A DNA stretch of 64,000 bases from an uncultured Clostridium sp. (GCA_900547475.1 URGW01000009.1:1-64000), one strand, 5' to 3'. Numbered from the stretch's first letter, positions 27,028 through 36,182 are shown. The notes: generated from the sequence alone by a model not told the origin. Translations and numbers: made by a program.

Positions 27028-27978
27028 ATGAATTCTACTTATCAAGAGAGGAAATATCCAGAAAAATCATGGTCTATATCAAAAATGAAAACTTTAGAAA
27101 ATTGCGAAAGAGATTATTATTATACATATTACGCAAGTCACAATGGTTGGATTTATACAAGTACGGATGAGCAAAAAATGGCATGGAGATTAAAAAAATT
27201 GACTAATTTATGGATGTGTTTTGGAGAGGTAGTTCATAAGGAAATTAGAGGGATAATAAATATATGTAAAAAAGATAAAACAAAATTTATGAATGCTAAA
27301 AGGTTTAATGAAATTACTTTAAATAAGCTGAGAAATGTAATACGAGAAAGTATGAATAAGTATAATACTAAAGAGTGGGATGAATATCCTAAAGGTATAA
27401 TGCTTCAAGAATATTATTATGGTGATAAAATATCAAAACAAATTGGAAATGAGTTAAAAGAAAGATTAAGTCAATGTATAAATAGTTTTTATGTTTCAAA
27501 AACATTTGAAGATATTCTAAAGCCAGAAACAGTAATTATAGAAAATGATGAAGATATATTTAGTAGTATTAATTATAATAGTTTAAAAGTATATTCTAAA
27601 ATAGATTTATTATATAAGGATTATGATGGATATTATGTAATTGTAGATTGGAAAACAGGAAAAGTATCAGATAGTGATAAGGAACAATTATTAGTATATG
27701 CTTGGTACGTAATGGAGCAATATGGTGTACATTATTCTAGAATTAAAGGCAGAATAGAATATCTTCTGGATGGGCATGTGGAAGAGGTAATATTTAAAGC
27801 TGAGGATATCCGGTTTATAAAAGATAAGGTTTCTAATGATTTAAAAATAATAGATTATTATTTAGAAGATATAGTTCTAAATAAACCAAAGGAAAAGGAA
27901 GTATTTAAAAAGACATTAAAAAATTATAAATGTAGTAATTGTAAGTTTAGAATGCTATGCGATTATGATGAGGTTTAA
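27028..27978 (+). CDS. Stand-alone RecB/Cas4-like PD-(D/E)XK nuclease with probable iron-sulfur site
   Basis: The 316-residue protein has the RecB-family nuclease motif series: FGEVVH (GxxxH), KIDLLY, IVDWKTGK (DxK) and EQLLVYAWYV (QxxxY). One cysteine at residue 26 (LENCERDYYYTY) and a C-terminal CSNCKFRMLC arrangement give the four-cysteine pattern that binds an iron-sulfur cluster in Cas4 and AddB. No cas genes, addA or helicase lies adjacent, and no CRISPR repeat is present in the window. GGAG precedes the ATG. Its pathway is unknown; DNA end processing is the natural guess. Confidence 0.85.
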   Translation: MNSTYQERKYPEKSWSISKMKTLENCERDYYYTYYASHNGWIYTSTDEQKMAWRLKKLTNLWMCFGEVVHKEIRGIINICKKDKTKFMNAKRFNEITLNKLRNVIRESMNKYNTKEWDEYPKGIMLQEYYYGDKISKQIGNELKERLSQCINSFYVSKTFEDILKPETVIIENDEDIFSSINYNSLKVYSKIDLLYKDYDGYYVIVDWKTGKVSDSDKEQLLVYAWYVMEQYGVHYSRIKGRIEYLLDGHVEEVIFKAEDIRFIKDKVSNDLKIIDYYLEDIVLNKPKEKEVFKKTLKNYKCSNCKFRMLCDYDEV

Positions 27979-28047
27979 AAATATATAATTTGGATAGAAC
28001 TTATAAAAAGAGTTTAAGAAATTAATTAAAAGTATAAGAGGTGAAGT

Positions 28048-28302
28048 ATGAGTTTTATTCAAATTCAAGCTATAATTTTTTTTAGTATTATTATCTGTTC
28101 TATTATTGGTGGAAAGAAAGCATCATTAATGGCTAGTGCAGTTTGGATTATAGAAACAGTAATAATTTATAAAACTAGTAAAATCAATTATTTACAAATT
28201 ATATCAGTTTCCTTATCATTTCAAATGGGTATGTTACTTGCTATAGTTAGAGATTTTATAGTTAAAAAGTTTAAGAAGACGGAAAATAAGGAAGTTAGTT
28301 AA
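28048..28302 (+). CDS. Small membrane protein, unknown function
   Basis: I do not recognise this 84-residue product. It has two to three hydrophobic segments (near residues 4-20, 25-42 and 50-69) and a basic tail (VKKFKKTENKE), which suggests the C-terminus stays in the cytoplasm. AGAGGTG lies before the ATG. It follows the nuclease gene by about 70 bases on the same strand and may share its transcript; nothing indicates a joint function. Confidence 0.55.
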   Translation: MSFIQIQAIIFFSIIICSIIGGKKASLMASAVWIIETVIIYKTSKINYLQIISVSLSFQMGMLLAIVRDFIVKKFKKTENKEVS

Positions 28303-28455
28303 AACAACCAAAATAATGAAAGTTGGGTATTATTTACTTGTTATATAAAAAACTATACTGGTTAATATAATAGTGTAAACAAAAACAATTTAAATTTAAA
28401 ACAAATATTTAAGTTGAGTTTACAAAATTACCGATAACCAGAGGAGGAATCGATT

Positions 28456-28638
28456 ATGTCAAAAACATTAGTTCCAGAAGCAAAACAAGGATTAAGCGCA
28501 TTCAAGAACGAAGTTGCAGCAGAAATGGGAGTACCATTCACAGATTACAATGGTAACTTAACATCTAGACAATGTGGTTCCGTAGGTGGTGAAATGGTTA
28601 AAAGAATGGTAGAACAATACGAAAGTGGATTAAAATAA
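28456..28638 (+). CDS. Alpha/beta-type small acid-soluble spore protein
   Basis: These proteins coat spore DNA, protect it from UV and heat, and are degraded at germination. The 60-residue product contains KNEVAAEMG with the conserved Glu-Ala/Ile-type germination protease site region and the DNA-contact signature GSVGGEMVKRMVEQYE near residues 42-57. AGAGGAGG precedes the ATG. Expression should be forespore-specific, but I could not define a convincing sigma-G promoter. It is followed by an unassigned structured-looking segment and a strong terminator, all probably on one transcript. Confidence 0.95.
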   Translation: MSKTLVPEAKQGLSAFKNEVAAEMGVPFTDYNGNLTSRQCGSVGGEMVKRMVEQYESGLK

Positions 28639-28641
28639 TCA

Positions 28642-28735
28642 ACCACTAACGGGTACGATCAGACGGATTAGAGGAAACAATACTTCGAGAGGGTGAGTAC
28701 TGTTATGGGTGAAGCACCACCAGAAATTTAATCTA
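28642..28735 (+). ncRNA. Unassigned structured-looking RNA segment in the 3' untranslated region of ssp
   Basis: About 90 bases between the spore protein stop codon and its terminator are far richer in G+C than the surroundings. AACAATACT (28676-28684) pairs with AGTACTGTT (28696-28704) around an 11-base purine-rich loop. GGTG (28708-28711) can pair with CACC (28715-28718), and a second GGTG in the loop (28692-28695) competes for the same CACC, so a pseudoknot is possible. It matches no riboswitch class I know and holds no credible gene. Confidence 0.4.
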
Positions 28736-28742
28736 TCATTCG

Positions 28743-28803
28743 AAAAAGAAGAGAGATATATTAAAATAGATTATATCTATGATAATATATCTCTTTTCTT
28801 TTT
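28743..28803 (+). terminator. Terminator of the ssp transcript
   Basis: A 19-base stem (28743-28761 with 28785-28803, one G-U pair) with a 23-base loop ends in TTTTT. The loop contains a smaller inner hairpin, ATAGATTATATCTAT. Confidence 0.85.
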
Positions 28804-28884
28804 ATATATAAAAAGTTAACAGACTTTATAACTAAGGTAATTTATGTTAAAATATGAACAAAGGTTCGTGGAGAAGGTGATAAG

Positions 28885-30015
28885 ATGAATAAGGTTAAGG
28901 TGTTACATTGTGCAGATTTACACTTTGATACGCCGTTTAAAGAACTTAGCAAGGAAGTTTCAGACACTAGCAAAAATGAGTTGTTAGAAGTATTTAAAAA
29001 TATAATAGATTTAGCTATAGATGAAAATATAGAGGTATTACTTATTGCAGGGGATGTTTTTGATAATTTGACAGTGAATAAGAATACCTTATTTTTTATA
29101 TCAGATCAAATTAGAAGAATAAAGAATATTAAGGTGTTTATTTCACCAGGTAATCATGATCCATATAATGAAAAATCTTTTTATAGTATGATAAATTGGC
29201 CGGAAAATGTTTATATTTTCAAAGGTGATATGGAATTTAAAGAAGTTAAAGAATTAAATTTAATTGTATGGGGAGCTGGCTTTAGGAATAATTATGAAAA
29301 TAAAACCTTATTAAGAAGGATTAATATAGATAATGACAAAATAAATATTATGCTACTTCATGGAGAAATAACATCCAGCAACAGCAAAAATGAATATAAT
29401 CCAATATATATAAATGACATATATAATTCTAATATTGATTATATTGCATTAGGGCATAGACATAAGTTTTCAGGAATATTAAAAGAGGGAATGACTACTT
29501 ATGCATATAGTGGATGTCCACAAGGGAGAGGTTTTGATGAAGAAGGAGAAAAGGGGGTTATAATTGGGGAAGTATATAAGGGTGGAACTAACTTAGAATT
29601 TTTTCCTGTATATAAAAGAAAGTATGTTACAAAAGAGATTGATATAACAGACACTAATAACTATGATGAAGTTGTATTTAAAGTATTATCAGACTTAAGT
29701 GATGAGGAAATTCATAAAAATTTTTATAAGATTATACTAAAGGGTGAATTAAAAGAACATTTTAAATTAAAGGAAAATTTACTTATAGACAAATTAAAAA
29801 ATAAATTTTACTATTTTAAAATAATTAATGATACAAGTATAGAGGTTAACTTAGAAGAATTGAGTAAGGATTACTCTATAAAAGGAAAGTTTATAGCAAA
29901 AATAATTGAGAAATTAAAAGAAGCAAGTGATGATGATAAAGAAATATTAAAGCTAGCTTTAAAGATAGGAATTCAATGTCTGTCAGAAGACGAGGTGAAT
30001 TTAAATGATTATTAA
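28885..30015 (+). CDS. SbcD/YhaO-like metallophosphoesterase exonuclease subunit
   Basis: The 376-residue protein carries the Mre11/SbcD phosphoesterase motifs in order: LHCADLHFDTPF (residues 8-19), LLIAGDVFDN, SPGNHD, LLHGE and ALGHRHK, which bind two manganese ions in DNA end nucleases. It ends in a cap-like helical region. It overlaps the following ATPase gene by 11 bases, the usual SbcD-SbcC arrangement. The pair resembles Bacillus YhaO-YhaN more than SbcDC because the partner has central membrane helices. Function in DNA end repair is inferred. Confidence 0.88.
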   Translation: MNKVKVLHCADLHFDTPFKELSKEVSDTSKNELLEVFKNIIDLAIDENIEVLLIAGDVFDNLTVNKNTLFFISDQIRRIKNIKVFISPGNHDPYNEKSFYSMINWPENVYIFKGDMEFKEVKELNLIVWGAGFRNNYENKTLLRRINIDNDKINIMLLHGEITSSNSKNEYNPIYINDIYNSNIDYIALGHRHKFSGILKEGMTTYAYSGCPQGRGFDEEGEKGVIIGEVYKGGTNLEFFPVYKRKYVTKEIDITDTNNYDEVVFKVLSDLSDEEIHKNFYKIILKGELKEHFKLKENLLIDKLKNKFYYFKIINDTSIEVNLEELSKDYSIKGKFIAKIIEKLKEASDDDKEILKLALKIGIQCLSEDEVNLNDY

Positions 30016-32710
30016 GAAAGTAAATATTATTGTATTTGGTGGTTTAAAGGATAAAATAATAAACTTTGATAATGGTATGAATATAATATATGGAGAAAAT
30101 GAAGCTGGAAAGAGTACTATTCAAGCATTCATTAAAATTTGGTTATATGGAATGGCAAATTATAAGGGCAAAGACTATAAGCAAAATGATAGGCTAAAAT
30201 ATATGCCAAGTACAGGTGAAACTATTAGTGGGGAGTTATATGTAGAATTTAAAAATAAGGATTATATAATTAGAAGGACTTTTGGTAAGAGTAAAAAAGA
30301 AGATACATCATTAATAATAGATGCTATTACTGGAGAAGAGATAAATTACATTTCAAAGGAAGAACCGGGAAAATACTTTTTTAATATAAATAGGGCTACC
30401 TTTATTAATACATTATTTATTTCTCAATTAGGAGTTGAGGTAAGAAAAGATAAAGAAGAAGAAATAATAGATAAAATAGCTAATTCCATAGGAATAGATG
30501 ATGGACAAGTATCAGTAGAGGTGGCAATTGCAAAATTGAATAAGTATAAAAAATCTATTTCTAACGTTAGGAAAAATGGATATCTAGATGTATTAAATGA
30601 AAGGCATAGTAATTTACTAAGTGAAAGATATGAAGCATATAATTTATCAAATCATAATTTAGATAATGAGGAATTGTTGATTAATATGAATTTAGAAAAG
30701 AAGAATCTAAATAATGAAATTAACAATTTAGAGATATATAAGAGATTTTTAAAGAAGACAAAGCTTAAAAAAGAATTTGAAGAAATAACACAGTACTTCA
30801 AAAAGAAGCAAGAATTAAAAGATAAAGAAAAGTATATAAATAAGTTATTAACTTATAATGATGAATTTATTAATGATGAATTTATAAAGGAATTAAGAGA
30901 AGAGTATTCTTTGTATTTAAATATATTAGATACAAGAGAATCAGAAAAAGAAGATATTAGGGAAAAAGAAGTAAAATTAAAAGAATTAAAAACTCCTTTA
31001 GATAAGTATGAGTATATAGAACAATTACCTGAAAATATATTAAATATATTAGAAAGGCTAAATATTAGAAGAGAAGTATTAAAAGAAAAAGTTGATCTAA
31101 ATCAATCTATAGAAAATGAAATTGATTTTTTAAATATTAAAGAAAGAGAAGCTAAAAAGTTAATTGGAGATTCTTTAATTATTAATGATTTTAGGGAAGC
31201 AATAGATAGCACAGTAAGTAGTTATGAAGAAAAATTAAAAGAGTTAAAAGGTTTGGTAGAAGATGACAATAAAAATAAAAACAATAATGTATTTTATGGA
31301 TTTTTATTGGGAGTATCGCTATTATCAATAATATTAAGAATTGCTTCAAAAAATATAATATTAAATATAATATTATATATAATTTTTGGTATATCAATTT
31401 TAGTTTTATTAATCAGCATTTATCTTAATAAGGGTGGAAAAAATAAAAGGATGGATTCTATAAAAAGAGATATAAATAAGATAGAGAAAGATTTAGATTA
31501 TTATTGTGATATATTAAGAATTAGTAGTTATAAAGAGTTGTTTAAAAAGTTAAAGATATATGATGATTATATAAAACTTCAAAATAAAATTAATGAAAAG
31601 ATCAATGAAAAGCTATCTCAAAGGAAATTATTAGATTTAGAAAAATCTATATATGAATATGATGTTGTAAATGATGAAATAGAAGAGTATTTAAATATTT
31701 CTGGGACAACTGATTTAGTAGAACTTATAACTGAAGTTAATAAATATCAAGAAGCATCTAAAGGATTAGATATACTAGAGATTGAATTGAAAAGTTTAAA
31801 AAATACTCTAGAAAAAACAAAAGAACAATTAGAAATTAGAGAGAGAAAGATAAGAGAAAAATTAGCCACTATAGGTTTTCAAAATATAAATATTTTAGAG
31901 GTTGAAGATATTTTAAAGGAGTTAGAGGAGAAGTTAAAACTTAGAGATGAAATAAATAGAAATCTAGCATCGGTAGAAGAAGCATATTCTATTTTAACAA
32001 AAGGAAAAGATATAGATTTAATCAAGAAAGAATTAAGTGATATAATTAATGTTAATTTTAGGTATTCCTATGAAAATGAAGAAGAAATAGATTCTGTTAT
32101 TAAGGAGAAAAATTTAAGGTTATTAGAAGTTGAGAAGAGTATTAAGGATATTGAAAATGAAATAAAAAATAGGTTTAATGGCAAAAGAACAATACCAGAT
32201 ATAGAAGAAGAAATTAAAGAAGTTGAGGATGAAGCAAAGAAGAAGGTAAAAGAATTAAGGGCAAGTAGTATTGCCATAGAAAGTTTACAGGAAGCATATC
32301 AAGAGATAAGAAATAGTTTTGGACCAATACTTAATAAGAATGTAATAGATTCATTTAGTAGATTTACAGATGGAAAATATAGTGATGTTATGGTAGCTGA
32401 TAATTATGAAATGAAGGTTATAAATGAAAATAACTTAATGAAATCAGATATATTAAGTAATGGAGCTAATGATCAGTTAAATTTATCTCTTAGGTTAGCA
32501 TTTATAGATATGATATTTAAAAGTAAAGATGTATCAATATATTTAGATGATGCATTCGTTCAATATGATAATAAAAGATTAGAAAAAACAATTAAATATT
32601 TAATTAATCAAAATTTTAAACAGTGTATTATATTTACTTGTCAGGATAGGGAAGAAAGTATTCTTTCAAAAAATAATATAGATCATAATTATATTAAATT
32701 AATACCATAA
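30005..32710 (+). CDS. YhaN/SbcC-like AAA ATPase with coiled coil and membrane hairpin
   Basis: The 901-residue protein starts with an SMC-type head: FGGLKDKIINF and Walker A GENEAGKST at residues 31-39. Long coiled coils follow, interrupted near residues 425-475 by two membrane helices, then a second coiled coil and the C-terminal head with signature LSNGANDQLNLSLRLAF and Walker B VSIYLDDAFVQYD. This is the YhaN plan: an SbcC-like ATPase tethered to the membrane. It overlaps the nuclease subunit gene by 11 bases. A YhaM exoribonuclease gene, often beside yhaN in Bacillus, is not here. Confidence 0.88.
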   Translation: MIIKKVNIIVFGGLKDKIINFDNGMNIIYGENEAGKSTIQAFIKIWLYGMANYKGKDYKQNDRLKYMPSTGETISGELYVEFKNKDYIIRRTFGKSKKEDTSLIIDAITGEEINYISKEEPGKYFFNINRATFINTLFISQLGVEVRKDKEEEIIDKIANSIGIDDGQVSVEVAIAKLNKYKKSISNVRKNGYLDVLNERHSNLLSERYEAYNLSNHNLDNEELLINMNLEKKNLNNEINNLEIYKRFLKKTKLKKEFEEITQYFKKKQELKDKEKYINKLLTYNDEFINDEFIKELREEYSLYLNILDTRESEKEDIREKEVKLKELKTPLDKYEYIEQLPENILNILERLNIRREVLKEKVDLNQSIENEIDFLNIKEREAKKLIGDSLIINDFREAIDSTVSSYEEKLKELKGLVEDDNKNKNNNVFYGFLLGVSLLSIILRIASKNIILNIILYIIFGISILVLLISIYLNKGGKNKRMDSIKRDINKIEKDLDYYCDILRISSYKELFKKLKIYDDYIKLQNKINEKINEKLSQRKLLDLEKSIYEYDVVNDEIEEYLNISGTTDLVELITEVNKYQEASKGLDILEIELKSLKNTLEKTKEQLEIRERKIREKLATIGFQNINILEVEDILKELEEKLKLRDEINRNLASVEEAYSILTKGKDIDLIKKELSDIINVNFRYSYENEEEIDSVIKEKNLRLLEVEKSIKDIENEIKNRFNGKRTIPDIEEEIKEVEDEAKKKVKELRASSIAIESLQEAYQEIRNSFGPILNKNVIDSFSRFTDGKYSDVMVADNYEMKVINENNLMKSDILSNGANDQLNLSLRLAFIDMIFKSKDVSIYLDDAFVQYDNKRLEKTIKYLINQNFKQCIIFTCQDREESILSKNNIDHNYIKLIP

Positions 32711-32789
32711 AATATAATTTAATATGGATTAAATGGAAAAAATAGTCTAAACTTAAGAGTGTAGATTTATTTAAAGAGGTAATAAGTAG

Positions 32790-34586
32790 ATGGAGAAATC
32801 ATTAAATTATTATAAAAATAATATAAGTAAAATTAATGGTAAATTAGAAAAATTAGAAAGGAAACTTATAGTTTTTTCGATTATACGCTTTATAGTTGTT
32901 ATTATTGGATTAATATCAATGTATTATTATTATAAGAAAAACAATATAGAAAGCATGGGAGGTAGTTTTCTATTTGCATTAATTATATTTTTAGTAGTTG
33001 CATTTTTTCATAATGAAAAGATAAATACTAAAAAAAGACTATCAACAATGTTAAATTATTATGAGAAGGGTATAAAAAGGTTAGATAATACTTGGAAGGA
33101 TTTTGATGATATTGGTAAGGAATTTATTAATAGAAATCATAGTTTTTCTAATGATTTAGATATATTTGGAAAAAACTCTTTGTTTCAGTGGATAAATGTA
33201 ACTAAAACTAGCTTTGGTAGAAAAAATTTAGCTTATAAAATGATGGTAAATAATTTACCTACAAGATATGAAATACAAGATAATCAAGAGGTTATAAAAG
33301 AGCTAGCAAATAAGAGAGAGTTTTGTGAAAATATATATTTTGCTGCTAGTATAGAAAATAAGAAAAAAGAGAATATAGAAGAATTATTAAAGTGGGCTAA
33401 AGGCGAAGAGAAAAATAGCTTCACAACAAAGTATATATCATATATTTTTATAGCTATAACATCAATAATTATATTTTTATCTATTATAGGACGTATTCCA
33501 ATAACATATGTATTATTAGATTTGATGATAAATTATTTAGTTATTAAGTTATTAACTAAAAGATTAAGTACTATAATAGATATCTTTATAAAAAATAAGA
33601 GAGAAATAATTAAATATAGTAGTTTATTATCATTAATACAAGATGAAAAGTTTGAATCTAAGAAGTTATTAGAACTTCAAAAGGAGTTAATAAGCTCTAA
33701 TATAAATTGTAATGTAGAAATGAAGAAGTTAAAAAATATAGTTAATTGGTTAGGAGATAGTACATCAAATGCTTACTATCTTATAATAAATGTATTTTTA
33801 ATGAGTGATATTTTTATTCTTTGCAATTTAGAAGAGTGGAGAATTAAAAATGGATATAAATTAGAGAAGTGGCTTGAAATTATGGGTGAAATAGAAGCAC
33901 TAGCAAGTTTATCAATTTTAGCATTTGAACATGAAGAGTGGACTTACCCGACCATATCAGGAGTAAACGAGGTTGAAGCTAAGGCTTTAGCACATCCATT
34001 ATTAGGGGAGAGAGCTAAGCCTAATGATTTTAATCTTTATGGTAGTGAAAAAGTTGCTTTGATTACAGGATCAAATATGTCAGGAAAGAGTACTTTTTTA
34101 AGAACTATAGGATTTAATATGATTTTAACTTACTTAGGATTACCAACTTCTTCGAAATCATTTAAATGTGGAATAAGTAATATTTATACTTGTATGAGAA
34201 CACAAGATAATTTAGAAGAAAATATATCTTCGTTTTATGCTGAAATATTAAGAATAAAATTAGTCATTGAAGCCGCTAAGTCAGGGGAAAAAGTATTTTT
34301 CTTATTAGATGAAATATTTAAGGGCACTAATTCAAATGATAGGCATGATGGGGCTAGAATATTAATAGAACAGCTTGTTAAACTTCAAGGAGTTGGGTTA
34401 GTCTCTACTCATGATTTAGAATTGTGCAATTTAGAAAAAGAAAAAAGTTGGTTGGTTAATTATAACTTTAGAGAAGATTATAAGGATAATAAAATTAATT
34501 TTGATTATGTTCTTAGAAGAGGAAAAAGTGAAACACAAAATGCAAAGCATCTTATGAAGCTAGCAGGTATTGATATAGAAGATTAA
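32790..34586 (+). CDS. Membrane-associated MutS-family ATPase
   Basis: The 598-residue protein has two N-terminal membrane helices (about residues 26-45 and 51-68), another hydrophobic pair near 208-250, a MutS core-like helical domain, and a C-terminal ATPase with Walker A GSNMSGKSTFLRTIG, the MRTQDNLEENISSFYAEILR segment and Walker B FFLLDEIFKGTNSNDR, followed by STHD. No mismatch-recognition domain I is visible. This fits the membrane MutS branch of unknown role rather than MutS1 or MutS2. It follows the SbcDC-like pair and probably shares its transcript. Confidence 0.87.
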   Translation: MEKSLNYYKNNISKINGKLEKLERKLIVFSIIRFIVVIIGLISMYYYYKKNNIESMGGSFLFALIIFLVVAFFHNEKINTKKRLSTMLNYYEKGIKRLDNTWKDFDDIGKEFINRNHSFSNDLDIFGKNSLFQWINVTKTSFGRKNLAYKMMVNNLPTRYEIQDNQEVIKELANKREFCENIYFAASIENKKKENIEELLKWAKGEEKNSFTTKYISYIFIAITSIIIFLSIIGRIPITYVLLDLMINYLVIKLLTKRLSTIIDIFIKNKREIIKYSSLLSLIQDEKFESKKLLELQKELISSNINCNVEMKKLKNIVNWLGDSTSNAYYLIINVFLMSDIFILCNLEEWRIKNGYKLEKWLEIMGEIEALASLSILAFEHEEWTYPTISGVNEVEAKALAHPLLGERAKPNDFNLYGSEKVALITGSNMSGKSTFLRTIGFNMILTYLGLPTSSKSFKCGISNIYTCMRTQDNLEENISSFYAEILRIKLVIEAAKSGEKVFFLLDEIFKGTNSNDRHDGARILIEQLVKLQGVGLVSTHDLELCNLEKEKSWLVNYNFREDYKDNKINFDYVLRRGKSETQNAKHLMKLAGIDIED

Positions 34587-34604
34587 CTTCAAAAATTAAT
34601 CTTC
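34577..34604 (+). terminator. Hairpin overlapping the end of the MutS-like gene
   Basis: AGAAGATTAA (34577-34586, including the stop codon) pairs with TTAATCTTCT (34595-34604). The T-run after it is weak, so termination may be partial. Confidence 0.5.
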
Positions 34605-34639
34605 TTAATTTACTATTAATAGAAGGGTTGGGGAGAATT

Positions 34640-35551
34640 TTGGCTTTTATAATAATAGATTTAGAATTTAATAATTTAAGTGGAATACATAAGTATATTC
34701 CTAATGTATATAGTGATTATCCAAATTTAAAAAAGTTAGATTTAGTAAATGAAATAATAGAAATAGGGGCAGTCAAATTAGATATTCATATGCAACCATG
34801 TGAAGAATTGAAAGTATTTATAAAGCCATCAGTTATTCCAGTAATAAATCCCAAAATATTAGATATAACAAAAATAAATATAAAAGATTTAGAAAATGGA
34901 GTTCATTTTATAGAAGGTCTTAATAGACTTAAAAGTATGGTTAATGAAGGGGATATAATTTGTTCATGGGCTAAGGATGATATAGCCGAAATAATAAGAA
35001 ATGCAAATCATTATGGGTATAATGATTTAAGTTGGATTAATAACTATTTAGATATTCAAGAATATGTAACAAAGATATTAGGGTTTAGAAAGTCATTGAG
35101 TTTAAAAAATGCTCTTAAGGCCTTAAAAATAAAAGTGGATGAAGGGGCATTGCATGATGCTTTAAATGATTCTATATATACAGCTCATGTATTTAAGAAT
35201 GTATATAACGCTAGAGCTATAAAAAAGTATATAGTAGAGGATATTTATAAAATGCCAGCTTTAGAAGTAACTTCATTAGAGGGAGTAGAGTTAGATTATA
35301 ATAAGATAAAACAAATATGCCCTAAATGTCAAAGAAAAATTAGAGTTGATTATCCGTTTAGTGTAGTTGGATGGAGATTTATATGTTTAGGGACATGTAC
35401 AAAATGCAACAGTAAGATTTTAGATGAACTTATTGTCAAAAAGAGTTTATGCGATGAAGAGATATATAAAGAGGTTGCAACTGTAATAGATGAATATGAT
35501 TACTTAAGGTACGAAAATAAATTAAAGAATAAAATTTATAATCAAGGTTGA
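34640..35551 (+). CDS. DnaQ-fold 3'-5' exonuclease with C-terminal zinc ribbon
   Basis: The product (303 residues) begins MAFIIIDLEF, exonuclease motif I (DxE), and has a central ICSWAKDDIAEI (motif II region) and ALHDALNDSIYTAHVF (motif III, HxxxxD). A four-cysteine ribbon, CPKCQRK then CLGTCTKCNSK, sits near residues 230-265. It starts with TTG at 34640, nine bases after the start of GGGGAG; a TTG twelve bases earlier overlaps that site and is less likely. Similar to KapD/RNase T-like exonucleases. The added ribbon suggests nucleic acid targeting. Substrate unknown. Confidence 0.8.
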   Translation: MAFIIIDLEFNNLSGIHKYIPNVYSDYPNLKKLDLVNEIIEIGAVKLDIHMQPCEELKVFIKPSVIPVINPKILDITKINIKDLENGVHFIEGLNRLKSMVNEGDIICSWAKDDIAEIIRNANHYGYNDLSWINNYLDIQEYVTKILGFRKSLSLKNALKALKIKVDEGALHDALNDSIYTAHVFKNVYNARAIKKYIVEDIYKMPALEVTSLEGVELDYNKIKQICPKCQRKIRVDYPFSVVGWRFICLGTCTKCNSKILDELIVKKSLCDEEIYKEVATVIDEYDYLRYENKLKNKIYNQG

Positions 35552-35652
35552 ATTAAATTAAGAAATTATTAAATTTAAATATCATATAACAATTATATTT
35601 TATTATATGATAAAATGAATAAGAAGTATGATTTAAAGGAAAGGAAGAAGAT

Positions 35653-36072
35653 ATGAATATTGCATTTCTTTTAACTCCTAAAAATGAGGTTATTTATGAA
35701 TATATAGATGCAACAATGAGACAAGTCATTGAGAGAATGGAGCATCATGGTTATACAGCAATACCACTAATAGACAAGCATGGAAGATATGTTGGAACAT
35801 TAACAGAGGGAGATTTATTGTGGAAATTAAAGAACACGGAAAATCTTAATTTTAAAAATACAGAAAATGTTAAAGTTAGTGAAATAGCTATAAGAACAAA
35901 ACATAAGAGTGTTTCTATTAATGCGGATGTTGAGAGTATTATTAGGTTAGCTACAACTCAAAATTTTGTACCAGTAGTTGATGATGAAGGTATATTTATA
36001 GGAATAATAAAGCGCAGTGACATAATAAATTATTGTTACAATGCAATCAAAAAGGATAAAAAAATATTATAG
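35653..36072 (+). CDS. Tandem CBS-domain protein
   Basis: The 139-residue protein consists of two CBS motifs: the first around HGYTAIPLIDKHGRYVGTLT, the second around NFVPVVDDEGIFIGIIKRSD. Such pairs bind adenine nucleotides such as ATP, AMP or cyclic di-AMP and act as energy or second-messenger sensors. No catalytic domain is attached. GGAAGAAG precedes the ATG, and a terminator follows, so it is transcribed alone or at the end of the upstream group. Its target is unknown. Confidence 0.85.
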   Translation: MNIAFLLTPKNEVIYEYIDATMRQVIERMEHHGYTAIPLIDKHGRYVGTLTEGDLLWKLKNTENLNFKNTENVKVSEIAIRTKHKSVSINADVESIIRLATTQNFVPVVDDEGIFIGIIKRSDIINYCYNAIKKDKKIL

Positions 36073-36081
36073 AGTTTAATT

Positions 36082-36112
36082 AAAGCTGCTTGTTGTAAAG
36101 TGGCTTTTTATT
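36082..36112 (+). terminator. Terminator of the CBS-domain gene
   Basis: AAAGCTGCTT (36082-36091) pairs with AAAGTGGCTTT, including two G-U pairs, then T-rich sequence. Confidence 0.8.
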
Positions 36113-36182
36113 TTTACTTGTATAAAATTTACTGGTGATTTAAAATTAAATATGAGATGTTTTTACAAAGGAGTGAATGGTT

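Noticed and set aside
27028..27978. Cas4 of a CRISPR system
   Set aside because: No repeats, spacers or other cas genes occur in the window, so the Cas4-like domain alone is not evidence of CRISPR.
28706..28730. Tiny frame MGEAPPEI inside the segment after ssp
   Set aside because: Only eight codons, no proper ribosome binding site, and overlapping likely RNA structure.
28642..28735. Guanidine-II, TPP, THF, glycine or T-box riboswitch as identity of the ssp downstream segment
   Set aside because: The defining sequence blocks of these classes are not present in order; a few short matches such as ACGG are too common.
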